Shown: one piece after another, positions 8,928 through 18,459 of the stretch | Layout of the letters: each line of letters begins with the position of its first letter | Numbering within the stretch: position 1 is the first letter of the stretch | DNA from: Enchytraeus crypticus | Lineage: Eukaryota; Annelida; Clitellata; Enchytraeida; Enchytraeidae | Length of the DNA: 64,000 nucleotides | Direction of reading: 5' to 3' | Assembly: GCA_905160935.1 (NCBI GenBank) | Contig: CAJHZI010000003.1 | Coordinates: forward strand, 1-64,000 | The notes under the pieces: model-generated | Database searches by the model: none | What the model was told of the DNA's origin: nothing | The model's input: the letters and a program-made list of their open reading frames with translations, nothing else | Made by a program: the position numbers and the translations under genes

Positions 8928-9824
8928 GATAGGCCTAATGTATCTACATGAAGACATTTGCGATCTCAATTTTGGAAAATAGGGGATGTCTCTAGGAATT
9001 GAAAAATAATTTTTTTCTGAAGAAATTTTTTAACTATTCAATTTTGTATATGTTGAAATGTAATATGAAAATATGAATATTTTTATTTTTTTCAATTTCT
9101 TGAGGCATTCATGTGCCCTCAGTCCCTCCAAAAATATAGCCCAAAAATATATTTAGGCTTAATGTAAAGTTTCAGCAGTCAACTAATCAGCCGTCTGCGC
9201 AACGCTGGACACTTGCTGTGTTGTTGAGCTCAAGCCGTGCTGTGTTGAATACAAAGTGGCAATCTGTTTTCTTTTAGATAGGCATTAAACAGAAATGAGT
9301 CTATTTACTTGTCAAACGAAATTATATCAATGTTGGGGTTTTCTGATGATGCCAAACGAAAATCTATATACAGATATGTTAGAGCTATGAAAAATTTCTT
9401 GGCTGAAACGGATTATTCTGAAGTCAGTTTGCCCCCCTTTCGAGGGGGGCAAACTTTATCCGATGAAATTGTACAAACTCAATCGTTAAAAGGTGGTCAT
9501 AAAGGTGGTCGCAATAGAAAACATTATGTTCTGTGTAATGGAAATTTTTCAAGGCTAGAAATAAAGTTGAGTTAGATTTTAAGGTTTTTTTATTTCAATG
9601 CAGAGCAAGACTAGAAATAAAATTGAGTTACGTTTCAAAGCTATTTTGTGCTTGATCAGAAATTATTTACTAAGTAATGTTTATGGAATTTTTTCAAGTT
9701 CGGGTCATCGAGTGCGTGCAGCGAAGCCAGATAAGTATAAATATCTTAAAAATGAGAAATTTAAGCATAATTTAACCACGTGCAGGATTTTTGTCCGCAT
9801 CCCCTACTTTTCTATCTACTCCCA
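8928..9824. other. Unassigned region between the two element parts
   Basis: No gene recognised. It holds a 12-bp perfect hairpin (9426-9455) and an imperfect direct repeat built on CTAGAAATAAA-TTGAGTTA (9554-9575 and 9611-9632). A weak open stretch at 9291-9575 crosses the hairpin and has no recognisable domain. The junction between the two viral copies, or an insertion separating them, must lie here. Confidence 0.45.
9426..9455. repeat. Perfect 12-bp hairpin with a C6/G6 core
   Basis: AGTTTGCCCCCC, loop TTTCGA, then GGGGGGCAAACT. The G/C core stands out sharply in AT-rich surroundings. Confidence 0.9.
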
Positions 9825-9988
9825 GATCAATTAGTTCGTCTATTGAATGAAAATTTGCGGCTCTACATGCTGGAAACAATGCAGTATACAATACGGCAGT
9901 TGGTATTTTGGACGAGTTATTAAAAATTAGAGCAATCACCAAAGTGGTATACGATATTATATATAACTACAATTTTAAAGTTATATAA
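9825..9988 (+). pseudogene. C-terminal remnant of the conserved unknown gene (second copy)
   Basis: Reading GATCAATTAGTT onward, then after a one-base slip near 9857, the codons encode AGNN...YNTAVGILDELL, the same tail as the gene at 100-959. It stops at 9986-9988, one base before the penton-like ATG. This confirms both the natural end of that family and the gene order unknown-then-penton in both copies. Confidence 0.65.
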
Positions 9989-9989
9989 A

Positions 9990-10727
9990 ATGACGAAATT
10001 AACTCTATAAAGCCGATCAACAGATTTCACTACATATCTCAATCCTCCAATTACATTGGATCGAGACAAACACTACGAAATTGCATTTAAAAAACTTATA
10101 ACGTACAATTCGATACCTAACATCACGGAAGCCAACAATGAATTTAAATATTCCGCCGATGGCGGAAGTACGTGGAAAATAATCACACTTTCAAAGGGAG
10201 CTTACGAATTACGATATATTAACGCTGCTATTCAAAGGGTAATGCAGGCAAACGGCGACTACGATGCAATTAATAACAAATATTATATAAACATAAGTCA
10301 TTTAATTTTCAAGGCAATTCTGATTATATCACACGAAGAGTATATGGTTGATTTCGGATTGGAAAATTCAATAGGGCCTACTCTGGGCTTCATCGATGAA
10401 AACGCCTGCTTATCACAAGAAATTCATCGATCTCCCAACATAATCGATATAGAAAAAGTCAATTCGATTCATGTACATTGCGATATAGCCGGTGGTAGCT
10501 ACATTAACGGTGAGAAATCCAATGAGATTCATGCGTTCACCCAAAGAGTAAATCCAGGCTATAAGATAATAGAGACACCTAAACCTCAATTGGTATTTCA
10601 ACCAATTGTTAAAAAGCAAGAAATTCATAGAATAAACCTGCAGTTAACCGATCAAGACAACAAACCTATCGATCTGATGGGTGAACGACTTACTATAGTA
10701 TTATTGATTAGAGAAAAGTCAAATTAA
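9990..10727 (+). pseudogene. Penton-like capsid protein, second copy, with an early stop codon
   Basis: The ATG at 9990 follows TATATAAAATG, but codon 7 is TAA (10008-10010). The same frame is then open for 238 codons to 10727. The corresponding codon is sense in the copy at 1-63. The protein has the family's NPPI-x-LD...Y-x-IAFK start, a FKYSADGGSTW segment, GPTLGF, and a C-terminal beta-rich stretch (LTDQDNKPIDLMGE). In animal adintoviruses/Polintons a protein of this size and position is assigned as the penton/minor capsid subunit at the vertices; I follow that assignment with moderate confidence. The next gene begins 23 bases after the stop. Confidence 0.7.
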
Positions 10728-10750
10728 AATATATACTGTATTTGTAAAAA

Positions 10751-11035
10751 ATGATTGTCAAGGAGAAATGCAATGTGTATAGTTCAAAACAAACGTTTAT
10801 AAGCGGGCGTGGATTAGTCGATACACTGAAAGGTATCGGTTCGTACGTCTATCAGAATAAAGATTTAATTGCAAAACCTATGTTGGGAGCAGTGGGAGAT
10901 ATTGCAGCATTTGGAATGACAGAGGGTAGTAAGGTTCTAATTAGAAAAGCGATGGCTGAAAAACGAGAGACTCTAAATCCTGAATCGAGCCAAATTTTAG
11001 AACGTTTAGGGAATGGAATCAAAAAGGTAAGGTAA
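10751..11035 (+). CDS. Small virion-type protein with adenain cleavage motif (pX/pVI-like)
   Basis: The 94-codon frame starts with a short polar leader and then FISGRG at residues about 16-21, which fits the adenain cleavage rule (M/I/L)XGX-G. After it comes an amphipathic and hydrophobic stretch (LVDTLKGIGSYVYQNKDLIAKPMLGAVGD is split here as LVDTLKGIGSYV and LIAKPMLGAVGD) and a basic tail. This resembles small adenovirus-like core or membrane-lytic proteins released by the protease. The role is inferred from sequence and position between penton-like and hexon-like genes. The start block TTTGTAAAAAATG is a weak version of the shared motif. The C-terminus may be shortened, since similar words (GTAATGGAATCAAAAAG) repeat just past the stop. 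Confidence 0.6.
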   Translation: MIVKEKCNVYSSKQTFISGRGLVDTLKGIGSYVYQNKDLIAKPMLGAVGDIAAFGMTEGSKVLIRKAMAEKRETLNPESSQILERLGNGIKKVR

Positions 11036-11091
11036 CGTTTAGGTAAAGTAGGTAATGGAATCAAAAAGTTTAGTTTAAAAAATATTTTACT

Positions 11092-11104
11092 TATATATAA
11101 AATG
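11092..11104 (+). promoter_or_regulatory. Shared start block before the hexon-like gene
   Basis: TTATATATAAAATG overlaps the start codon at 11102. Confidence 0.6.
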
Positions 11105-11686
11105 GAAACTAAAGTGCTAAACGAAATATTCACTCACCCATCGTCGACAATTGTTGACAATAGCATGAACAGGGTAAAATACTCGTCCTTTATTCCTCAG
11201 AGTATAGCTGGGATTAATCGTGTCTCTGAAGTTATTGAAATTGATATACCAGCTAGCGAATCATATTACAACATATCCAAGAGCTTTCTTAAAATAAAGG
11301 GGAGATTAGTTAGAAATGGCAATGGCAATGCTTACGATAGAACAGTTCAAATAGCTTTGATTAATAATGCCATTCCGTATCTGTTTGACGATATTGAGTA
11401 TTTTCTAGGAGGAAAGTCGATTGAAGCAATACATTTTCCAGGACAGACTTCGTCAATGTTGGGTTATCTCTCTTACCTTGACGATTTCAGTAGCAGCGCG
11501 GGATTGAATCAATGTTGGAGAAAAGACACAAATGTCGGCGTAGTATCTTCTAAATATAGACAATCTCCAGCAGTTGTAGCAGGCGCAGTCATTGTTGCCG
11601 ATTATTTTACAACGCGAGAAAATCCAGATTACAACGAAGGATTTGCAGTTCGAGTTGAGATTCATCTCAGGTCGGGGTGTTTTTAA
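11102..11686 (+). pseudogene. Hexon-like major capsid protein, truncated by deletion
   Basis: The 194-codon frame shows the N-terminal part of the Polinton/adintovirus major capsid protein (relatives are often labelled F54H12.2-like in animal genomes): an IDIPASESYYNIS block near residue 50, YLFDDIEYFLGG, and GQTSSMLGYLSYLDDFS. Family members are roughly two or more times longer. Around residue 180 (NEGFAVR) the similarity ends abruptly. The DNA passes directly into the phospholipase gene, which is read in another frame from about 11,667. So a deletion has removed the hexon's C-terminal jelly-roll part and the start of the next gene, and no functional capsid protein can be made from this copy. 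Confidence 0.8.
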
Positions 11687-12068
11687 GCAAGTGTTATCGG
11701 CAGTTGGAAATACTGTCGGAGAACTACATTTACCTGCCAGACGTGGCGAGTACGTGTCAAATGGCTCGTTTAATAGTCTCAACAAGTATTCATATTGCGG
11801 TCCAGGCACAAAGTATGAACAGAGAAATCGCGAAGGATATCAGGGTATAAATGAGTTGGACAGAATTTGTAAATTGCACGATCAGTTTTATACTGCAAAT
11901 CCTGATACTGCCAGCAGAAATATAAGCGACGAAGCTTTGGCCCATCGAGCATACGAAATCTTTAATGATTCAAGTTTAGATAGTGAGCAAAGAAATATGG
12001 CTCAGATAGTTTACCATATCATGAAAAATAGGGCAAAGTTTGATCTTGGTCAGTCAAAAAAAGTATAG
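11592..12068 (+). pseudogene. Virion phospholipase A2-domain protein, N-terminus lost
   Basis: Genuine coding begins at about 11,667 (ISGRG, an adenain-type cleavage site); the upstream 25 codons are hexon DNA in the wrong frame. The calcium-binding loop YCGPGT is at residues 68-73 of the open frame, and the catalytic helix LDRICKLHDQFY at 89-100 with the His-Asp pair 96-97. This is the secreted/parvovirus-type PLA2 fold that adintoviruses, like parvovirus VP1, carry in the virion, thought to breach endosomal membranes. It lacks a start codon of its own because of the deletion that fused it to the hexon gene. It ends 3 bases before a 10-bp hairpin that overlaps the start of the integrase region. 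Confidence 0.78.
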
Positions 12069-12070
12069 AG

Positions 12071-12112
12071 GGGTCCAGCGAAGAAAAGGGTTTGAGGCGA
12101 AACGCTGGACCC
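12071..12112. other. 10-bp perfect hairpin at the phospholipase/integrase junction
   Basis: GGGTCCAGCG at 12071-12080 pairs with CGCTGGACCC at 12103-12112 across a 22-base loop. It begins right after the phospholipase stop codon and covers the first codons of the integrase frame. Confidence 0.85.
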
Positions 12113-13048
12113 TTTGAAGAATTGGTCAGAGAATTACACCTACCGATTCGTAGAAAATTTACAAGACGTCAAGTTCATGTGTTTGAAGTTGATGAGATAT
12201 GGGGAGCAGATGTAATCGAAATGCAGAAATGGAGTAGAGTTAATAAGGGCTACAGATACATGCTTAACGTCATCGATGTGTTTTCCAAGTATGCATGGAG
12301 CTTTCCGTTGAAAGACAAGAGAGGTGAAACAACTACAGATGCATTTAAACTAATAGTGTCATCATCGGGAAGACAGCCTAGACATTTATGGGTTGATCAG
12401 GGTAAGGAATTTTACAACAAAAACATGGATGATTGGTTAAAGAAACTTGATATCAATAGATACTCTACATTTGGTGAACATAAATCAGCAGTCGTCGAAC
12501 GATTCAATAGATGTATCAAGGAAAAGATGTGGAAAAAATTTACTGCGGAATATACGAGAAACTGGATTGATATGATTGATGACTTAATTGCAGAGTATAA
12601 CAACACGAAGCATTCGACCATAAAAATGACTCCAATTGAAGCTAGTAAGACGGAAAACGAAGCATTTATAATTAACAGTAGGAAGTATAGAAATTTGGAA
12701 AGTAACGCGAGTCGGAAATTCGAAATTGGTGACAGAGTTCGAATTAGTCGGATTAAGGGTGTATTTGAAAAGGGTTTCCTACCAAATTGGTCCGAGGATG
12801 TGTACGTTGTAGACAGAGTAAAGTATACATCGCCTGTTACGTATATATTGAAGGATCAATCTGGTGAGGTATTGGAGGGAGGTTTCTACACAGAGGAACT
12901 TCAGAAAACTAATCAAGAATTATATAGAATTGAAGAGATTTTACAAAGGAAAAAGATTAAAGGTGTAGAACACGCCTTGGTTAAATGGGTGGGTTACAGT
13001 AAGAAATTTAATGAATGGATTCCCGTAGAACATTTGGAAAGTGTTTAA
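12092..13048 (+). CDS. Retrovirus-type integrase (RVE) with C-terminal chromodomain
   Basis: The open frame gives a DDE integrase core: D40 in WGAD, D102 in VDQGKEF and E136 in VVERFNR (numbered from 12092), followed by the usual W-x-D...YN-x-x-x-H-S segment. A chromodomain ends the protein (YRIEEIL...VKWVGY...NEWIPVEHL, about residues 278-316). This enzyme inserts Polinton/adintovirus DNA into chromosomes, and chromodomains in such integrases are thought to guide site choice. No ATG fits. The frame is open leftward past a hairpin into the phospholipase gene, and the usual N-terminal zinc region is not seen, so the 5' part is missing or is supplied by splicing. The catalytic core looks undamaged. 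Confidence 0.88.
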   Translation: MRRNAGPFEELVRELHLPIRRKFTRRQVHVFEVDEIWGADVIEMQKWSRVNKGYRYMLNVIDVFSKYAWSFPLKDKRGETTTDAFKLIVSSSGRQPRHLWVDQGKEFYNKNMDDWLKKLDINRYSTFGEHKSAVVERFNRCIKEKMWKKFTAEYTRNWIDMIDDLIAEYNNTKHSTIKMTPIEASKTENEAFIINSRKYRNLESNASRKFEIGDRVRISRIKGVFEKGFLPNWSEDVYVVDRVKYTSPVTYILKDQSGEVLEGGFYTEELQKTNQELYRIEEILQRKKIKGVEHALVKWVGYSKKFNEWIPVEHLESV

Positions 13049-13114
13049 AGAAAGAGCTTGTAAAAATTTCGAAATCTCTATAAATATTAATTTTGATTTA
13101 AATCAATTTTCTTA

Positions 13115-13127
13115 CATATATAAAATG
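13115..13127 (+). promoter_or_regulatory. Shared start block before the small conserved gene
   Basis: ACATATATAAAATG decides the start at 13125 over an earlier in-frame ATG at 13041. Confidence 0.6.
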
Positions 13128-13457
13128 ATAGCTACAAACTCAAACTCGCAAATATTCAAATTTCAAAATCTCAAGATTGAAGATAAATATATTGTAAAGG
13201 GATTGAAATCCATAAATACAAAATTTGGTAAAACATATAAAAAATATTTTGTACAAAATCAGGACGATAACCCTCTTCAAATATGGTCCACTAAAAAGAT
13301 TAATGAATATATTACAGAGAAAGAGTTGGAAAAGAACCCTGAAAGATTTGAGTTTACAGTAAGAGAAATCGATGATGGAAAACATAAAGGAATGTTGTAT
13401 GCAGAGATTGGTGGTTGCAATACAGATGGCGATGATGCTGGAGTTATCTGGTTGTAA
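13125..13457 (+). CDS. Small conserved element protein, possibly OB-fold/ssDNA-binding
   Basis: The 110-codon frame is intact and begins at the ATG inside the TATATAAAATG block. A core of LKIEDKY-x-V then a TKFGKTY turn, followed by alternating hydrophobic strands, matches a small family found next to PolB in animal Polintons. Its strand pattern suggests an OB-like fold, hence a possible single-stranded-DNA-binding role in protein-primed replication; that is inference. The C-terminal GGCNTDGDDAGVIWL is acidic and unlike the rest. It lies tail-to-tail with polymerase copy 2, whose stop is 100 bases away. Confidence 0.55.
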   Translation: MIATNSNSQIFKFQNLKIEDKYIVKGLKSINTKFGKTYKKYFVQNQDDNPLQIWSTKKINEYITEKELEKNPERFEFTVREIDDGKHKGMLYAEIGGCNTDGDDAGVIWL

Positions 13458-13556
13458 AGGAATTATTTCCAAACCAAATGTGGTTTGAAAATATTAATGC
13501 ATGTGTGCAATGAAAATTATCTTTGACAAAAATTAGCTGTAAAATACGATTTATAT

Positions 13557-16500
13557 TTATTCAACTAATCTACAATGACCATACGCAAAAGAATGTATCC
13601 CATCATCTGAAATTACTCGCTTGTCATCGTCTGCGCTCCAAGCAACTTTATTTACTTTTTCACTGTAAACGTCATGCAAGCGAGATCTGATCACGTTCAT
13701 GCTTCTAATGTAATCTCTTTTCTCAAACAGACAATTTCTATAATCATCATGCGTTATTGTTCCTTCAACAACATTCTTTTTAACTCCTTTATATTTCTTG
13801 TGTTCCTCGTCTGCCAATTTACAAGAGTACAGCTTTGCTCTCAATCCAACAAATTCTTCAATTTCCTTTCCACAAGCTTCATCTTTAAACATGCCAATGA
13901 CTTTCTTATTAATTCCAGTCATAATGCCTGATGGATGAACTCTCGGATAATCGCTAGTGTCAAATCTGTGTTCGACGTCATTGGATATGTCTGCATAAAA
14001 ATCTTCCGTGTGTATTTCATACATCAATGAATCCGTGTCTGTAAACAACAGCTTGGCTTTATCATTGTATTTTTCCTTTATGTAATTATAGTGAAAGTCG
14101 TACATCAAAGTTTTACTTAAATCTAATATTGCCATACCAAGGTACATTGGCTTATTGTACAACAATTTAGTTTTTCTCATGTGAACGCCAACAAGATTTT
14201 CGTCAAATATCACTGTTCGGTCATAGTACGGCTTTGCAGCCAATTTAACAGCCTTTTCCCTATCATCAACCAATCTGAAATCTATCCTATTTTCAATATT
14301 TTCCATAGTCTTGCCAAAAACACTGTTATGCATTAGTTTGAAAAAGTCTTTTTCAAAATCGTTGGCAGCCTTAGTGCGTAGCTGAGTGTTTAATCGATAT
14401 ATGTCTTAAGCCGTGGACTTTCTTCAAATTTTATGCCTCTGTGTATTCTAGTAATTTTAAGTCCTAAGCTTTCATACGATTTCAAATTCTCCTAATGTAA
14501 TATGTACTTTGTTTTATCATTCAAATTCGGTATCAATTTCTTTACTTTATTAACTGGTACAATTTCGGGGGCTAAAGGGTAGTCGTTATGGAGATCGTGC
14601 AACGCTGCAGGATATTCCAAGTCAACTTCGAGGATGCACTTGATTTCTTTCCAGTTCTCCAGTTCTTTTTCTGTCATCCATTCGAACCCGTGTGTGGGTA
14701 AGAGCTTACTCATCGAGTACCCAGAAAGATTGTTACTGTCAAGGTATTTGATAAATTTAGAAGGTTCATTAACGTTAAACTTATCATTCATGTATTTATT
14801 ATTAGCTTTTGCATATCTGTTTGATATTGTGCTTACGCCACCTCTAATTCCATGCTTAATCATCAATAGCATGTCGTAGTCACTTAACAATTCGAGTTCA
14901 ACTTTAGTTAGTCTTAAAGCAGCATCCCAAGCTAGTCCTGGTGATGTGTAGTACCACGCAGGATCTAATTTATAGTGGGTCATACATACATCTCTAAAAT
15001 TCTCAAAGACATTTGCTAGTAAAAGAACATCAGATATATTGTACAAGTCGTGATAGTCTCGAAATGTTCTACAACCAAACTCTCTCCAAACAGTCTGTGC
15101 GTGTTTATAGTCTTCAACACTGATATTGGTATCGTTAAGTTTTGAGTAGAAAGCTTCCTTTGGCGGTAGTTTAGTTTCATCAAGTCTTTCTAACGAACTT
15201 ACATAATCGTACGGGTAAACTCCTTTCTCAAAAGCAAATCCAATTGCTTTCCAGAGTACTTACCTGCAATATTTTTACACTGATTCTTACTTAGATTCTT
15301 TGAAAGTGTATCAAGACTCGAAGCCATAAACCTAAAGCTATCGATAAACCGCAATTCTCGTTTCACTTGGGTTTTCTTAACTACTTTATTTAAAAACTCA
15401 TCAACCAACACTTCCCTGGAGAAACTGATATACGTTTCTTCATTACACGGAATGCAATTAATGTTTCCACCTGCCAACTTCTTTATAAATAAATGACTGT
15501 CGTATCGAGATAAATTGTGAAAAACTACTGGAAAGAATTTTGGAATATTGTATTGTAAATTGCAATTATCGTGTGCTGCACTGCGGAATTTTCCAGAGAG
15601 ATGACAGTGATCTCTAACACGATCGTTACCCAACTCATTTTCACATATATGACATAATTTTGCTGCCTTGAATTTCTTTTCATCTGCTTCCGTGAATATC
15701 ATTGGTATAGAGAACTTGAACTGATTGTACATTTGTTTTATATTTTGCTCTAAAGTGTCAAAGAATATTTGAGCAACATCGTCATCATCATTTTTTGCTG
15801 TATACGTGAATGGAGCTTGTGAGTATAGAGTATCATCAAAACACTTGATGTAATAACAGAATGAGCTAGGTGTATGTTTCTGGTATTGATTAGTGTATGA
15901 CATGCTTGGATCCGGCTGATATGTATCAATCCGATTAATCGGTTTAGTAAATGACTCGAAATCTGCGTAAACTATGAATGGTACTCTCATCGATTTTTTG
16001 TAGTGATTGAATTTCACAAACGTTCCAGAGTCAGAGTCAGGTAACACGATTTTTTGAGCGTCGTGTTGTGAACAATATTCGTTGTGATTATTAAGAGCAT
16101 TTTCACTTGTGAAACCGTTTAAGCATCTCCTACAGTAATGCATTGCATTGAAATCTCCCCTAGCCATTAACCTATTAAAGTTTTTAATCCAGTAGTAATG
16201 TTTATTATCATCTTTTGATATAAGTAACAAATCTACTGTGTTTTGACAATTAAATGTTGAAATCCTTAATGATATTTTTTCTTTTCATTGTCCCACGCCC
16301 CTAGCTTTTCATATCCAAACAAATTAATATTCACATTGTTATTCTTTTCAAATTTCTTAATATCTTTCCACCCTGCGGGAAACTCAATCCCACTCCAGTT
16401 AAATTTTTCAGCCTCCTCCTTTAAATGCTTATCAATGCGTTCTGGATGTATTTCTATATTACTTAGGTCTCTCGCTATACACCACTTGACACACTGATTG

Positions 16501-17380
16501 TCTTCATTCTTCATATTTATAATAGCCTTTTTAGCGGCTAATTCTTCAGGAAGTGGAATATAGGAGCTACCTCGGAGTGGCTTGTATTCTACGGTATTTA
16601 ATTCTAATTTCATCACCCTACGAAATCTCAAATTACTACCTCTCATCTGAAAATTAGCCATTGACTCTAGCATTTTGCCTTTGGCCTTTCCAAACACCTC
16701 TGCTGTATTTGTGGAAGGTAGAATTATTTCATTTTTAGAGAGAAAAGTAGCGTCATAAGATATTATTTCCCCAGACTTTAAATCAACCTTCTCCATTGTA
16801 CATGTAAGTGTTAGATTAATTTTTGTCTGAGGATTGTTATTTAATACTTCTAACACTTGTGGTTGAATACTGCTCAGAAATAACACAGCATCAACTCAAT
16901 CTCTACCGTCAATGACATATTGCTTTGTGAATCCTTTTAATGCTGATTTCTTTTCTATAACTTCATATTTGTTTGTCTTAGTCTGGGCAAATATGTTCAG
17001 AACTTTAGACTTTAGCGCTTTACAAGATTCGCTTACCGGCTTTTTAATTTTGGGTGGTAGATAGCTTGCCAGCCAATCCCAATAAGACTTGATAGTTGCC
17101 ATTACTCCAGTCTTAGTTGGTGTAAGAATCTCAGTTTTGATATGAGGTACAGGTGTGTCAAGCAAATTCTCAGAATGTATCATCGATGATGGCTTATATT
17201 CAGTTGGCTCTAAAACCGGCGCTCGAATATCTGGTACAGGAGAATTAATCAAATCAACAACAGCTCCGGTTGTTTGTGATGTCCGGCGTCAATAAGTTCC
17301 GCCTTTCTAAGAGAATAGTATTTTTTAATACCTCGTTGTTTTGCGACTTGTCGCAATTCCTTTACAGTGTGAGTTTCCAT
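13557..17380 (-). pseudogene. Protein-primed family B DNA polymerase, copy 2 (full length but frameshifted)
   Basis: From ATG at 17380 (GTATATAAAATG) to the stop at 13557, the same domains as copy 1 can be followed in order, in shifting frames: SAP-like start, exonuclease DFE and YDSH regions, endonuclease VII-like CHIC...DHCH, motif A region (DSNNLSG; copy 1 has LYG), motif B NSVFGKT, motif C DTDS. Unlike copy 1, the C-terminal thumb is present. Clear breaks: TGA for a Gly codon at 16896-16898, TAG for a Tyr codon at 14492-14494, and frameshifts near 17,260, 16,260, 15,200-15,230, 15,050 and 14,390. The stretch 13557-14333 is still open for 258 codons. The linker after the N-terminus differs from copy 1, so the two are diverged paralogues, not a recent duplication. 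Confidence 0.88.
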
Positions 17381-17410
17381 TTTATATACGCAAGATATTT
17401 ATTTAAATAT
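17378..17410 (-). promoter_or_regulatory. Promoter of polymerase copy 2
   Basis: It matches the promoter of copy 1 (TTTATATAC, CAAGATA, TTATTTAAA) and then diverges, marking the last certain viral sequence on the right. Confidence 0.55.
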
Positions 17411-17430
17411 AAATCAACTTTTTTCGGAAC

Positions 17431-17740
17431 TCAACTCGGCTTTTATACTAACAGTCCACGCCTGTAATTGTGCTGACGAATCGAAACTGTCGGTTTTTCA
17501 CCGCAGCGCATGACTCATAGTCGTATGATAATTACGCCTCAAGCTATTTATAAGCGAATCGAAACTGGGTTTTTGCATTGGTTTCTATTCTCGGTCAAAT
17601 GATTATGAGTCATGGAAAGTTTTCAAGGCAGGACAAGGCTAATTTGTCATTTTTTAATCAAGGTATGCATAACTTTGCCTTAAATACTCATTTTGTCCCA
17701 GACAAGTAATTATCCTACTACTTACAAGTATATTGTTATT
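17431..17740. other. Boundary region between viral DNA and host intron
   Basis: No gene. It contains the direct repeat CGAATCGAAACTG (17477-17489 and 17555-17567) and the inverted pair CATGACTCATA (17509-17519) / TATGAGTCATG (17604-17614). One of these may mark the element's terminal repeat, but no partner at a left end is in the window. Confidence 0.4.
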
Positions 17741-18365
17741 ATCATAGAAATGATAAAAGATTGATTTAAAATATTTAATTGTTGAATTTTTGCAATTGTG
17801 TATTTCATGTCATTTTAATTTATTAACTTCATTGCCCTGTCAGTACACCTCGTTATTATTTCATATAATATCGCTTTAAATGTAAATGAAACTAGCACGA
17901 CATATTTTAATCTAGTGTTTAGGCCCTGTTGCCACTAATATTTATTCATATCTAAAATATATTTTATTTAGCTTCTAAAATACATCTAAGCGAAGATGCT
18001 GAGAGGGCGTTATCGGGATTCCCTGATTACAAAACAGTTCTTAGAGGAGAGACGTTTGTGAAGGTTATTTGCTATTTAATACTAAGTTAATTAATTTAGA
18101 GATATTTAATTAATTATTTTATTATGTTGCTTAAGCTTGTTTATCTCACAGTGCACTGACCATTGGGAGATCCATGTTAACTCCTTAACATATTTCTATC
18201 ATCTGCCTTTCTCTTCATATCAGCATATGAATTAGCTATAAAATCTTCCCGAATTCCAAGCCTCGATTTTCCTCTAACCTTTTCCCTTCTATTCTTCCCT
18301 CAATAACCGCTTTCAGCAAATGATTCCCTCTCAGGGCATGACCCATTTATATTTACGTTTACATA
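17741..18365 (+). repeat. Segmental duplication shared with 62,781-63,395
   Basis: Intron, 92-base exon and downstream intron align in order with 62,781-63,395, starting at ATCATAGAAATGAT and continuing through an embedded minus-strand LINE fragment (CAGTGCACTGACCATTGGGA at 18163). The exon is nearly identical and the intron clearly diverged, as expected for tandem paralogues under coding constraint. Confidence 0.85.
17972..18063 (+). CDS. Receptor guanylate cyclase paralogue (left copy), penultimate exon
   Basis: After the acceptor ATTTAG, this exon encodes [17 protein letters not shown], then [12 protein letters not shown], the end of a class III guanylate cyclase catalytic domain. The donor is AAG|GTTATT. 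The frame (two leading bases, 30 codons) equals that of the right-hand copy at 63003-63094. Earlier exons are not in the window and must lie left of the viral block or be lost. Confidence 0.85.
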
Positions 18366-18459
18366 TACATTTAGTTTTGAAATTAATCAAGTTACGCTAG
18401 CTTAAAATTATTTCAATAGCTAGAGAGTAATGATTATATAGAAAATTGGTTGCTTGTAG

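Larger units (their letters stand above)
1..17430. mobile_element. Degenerate adintovirus/Polinton (Maverick)-type integrated DNA, at least two copies
   Basis: The block carries the hallmark set of animal adintovirus/Polinton elements: protein-primed PolB, FtsK/HerA-type packaging ATPase, adenain-like cysteine protease, hexon- and penton-like capsid genes, a phospholipase A2 protein and a retrovirus-type integrase. Four gene families are present twice, and the penton module is on the minus strand at the left edge but on the plus strand at 9.99 kb, so two elements are joined or nested. The left end is outside the window. The right limit is placed after the promoter of the second polymerase (about 17,430), because host guanylate cyclase sequence is recognisable from 17,741. 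I did not find long terminal inverted repeats or a target-site duplication. Stops, frameshifts and deletions show that neither copy is intact. Confidence 0.9.

Noticed and set aside
9291..9834. Two open stretches of 78-88 codons
   Set aside because: The first crosses a perfect hairpin, neither has a domain, and both lie in an unassigned junction region.
13041..13124. Upstream in-frame ATG for the small conserved gene
   Set aside because: Same reason; it would also overlap the integrase end.
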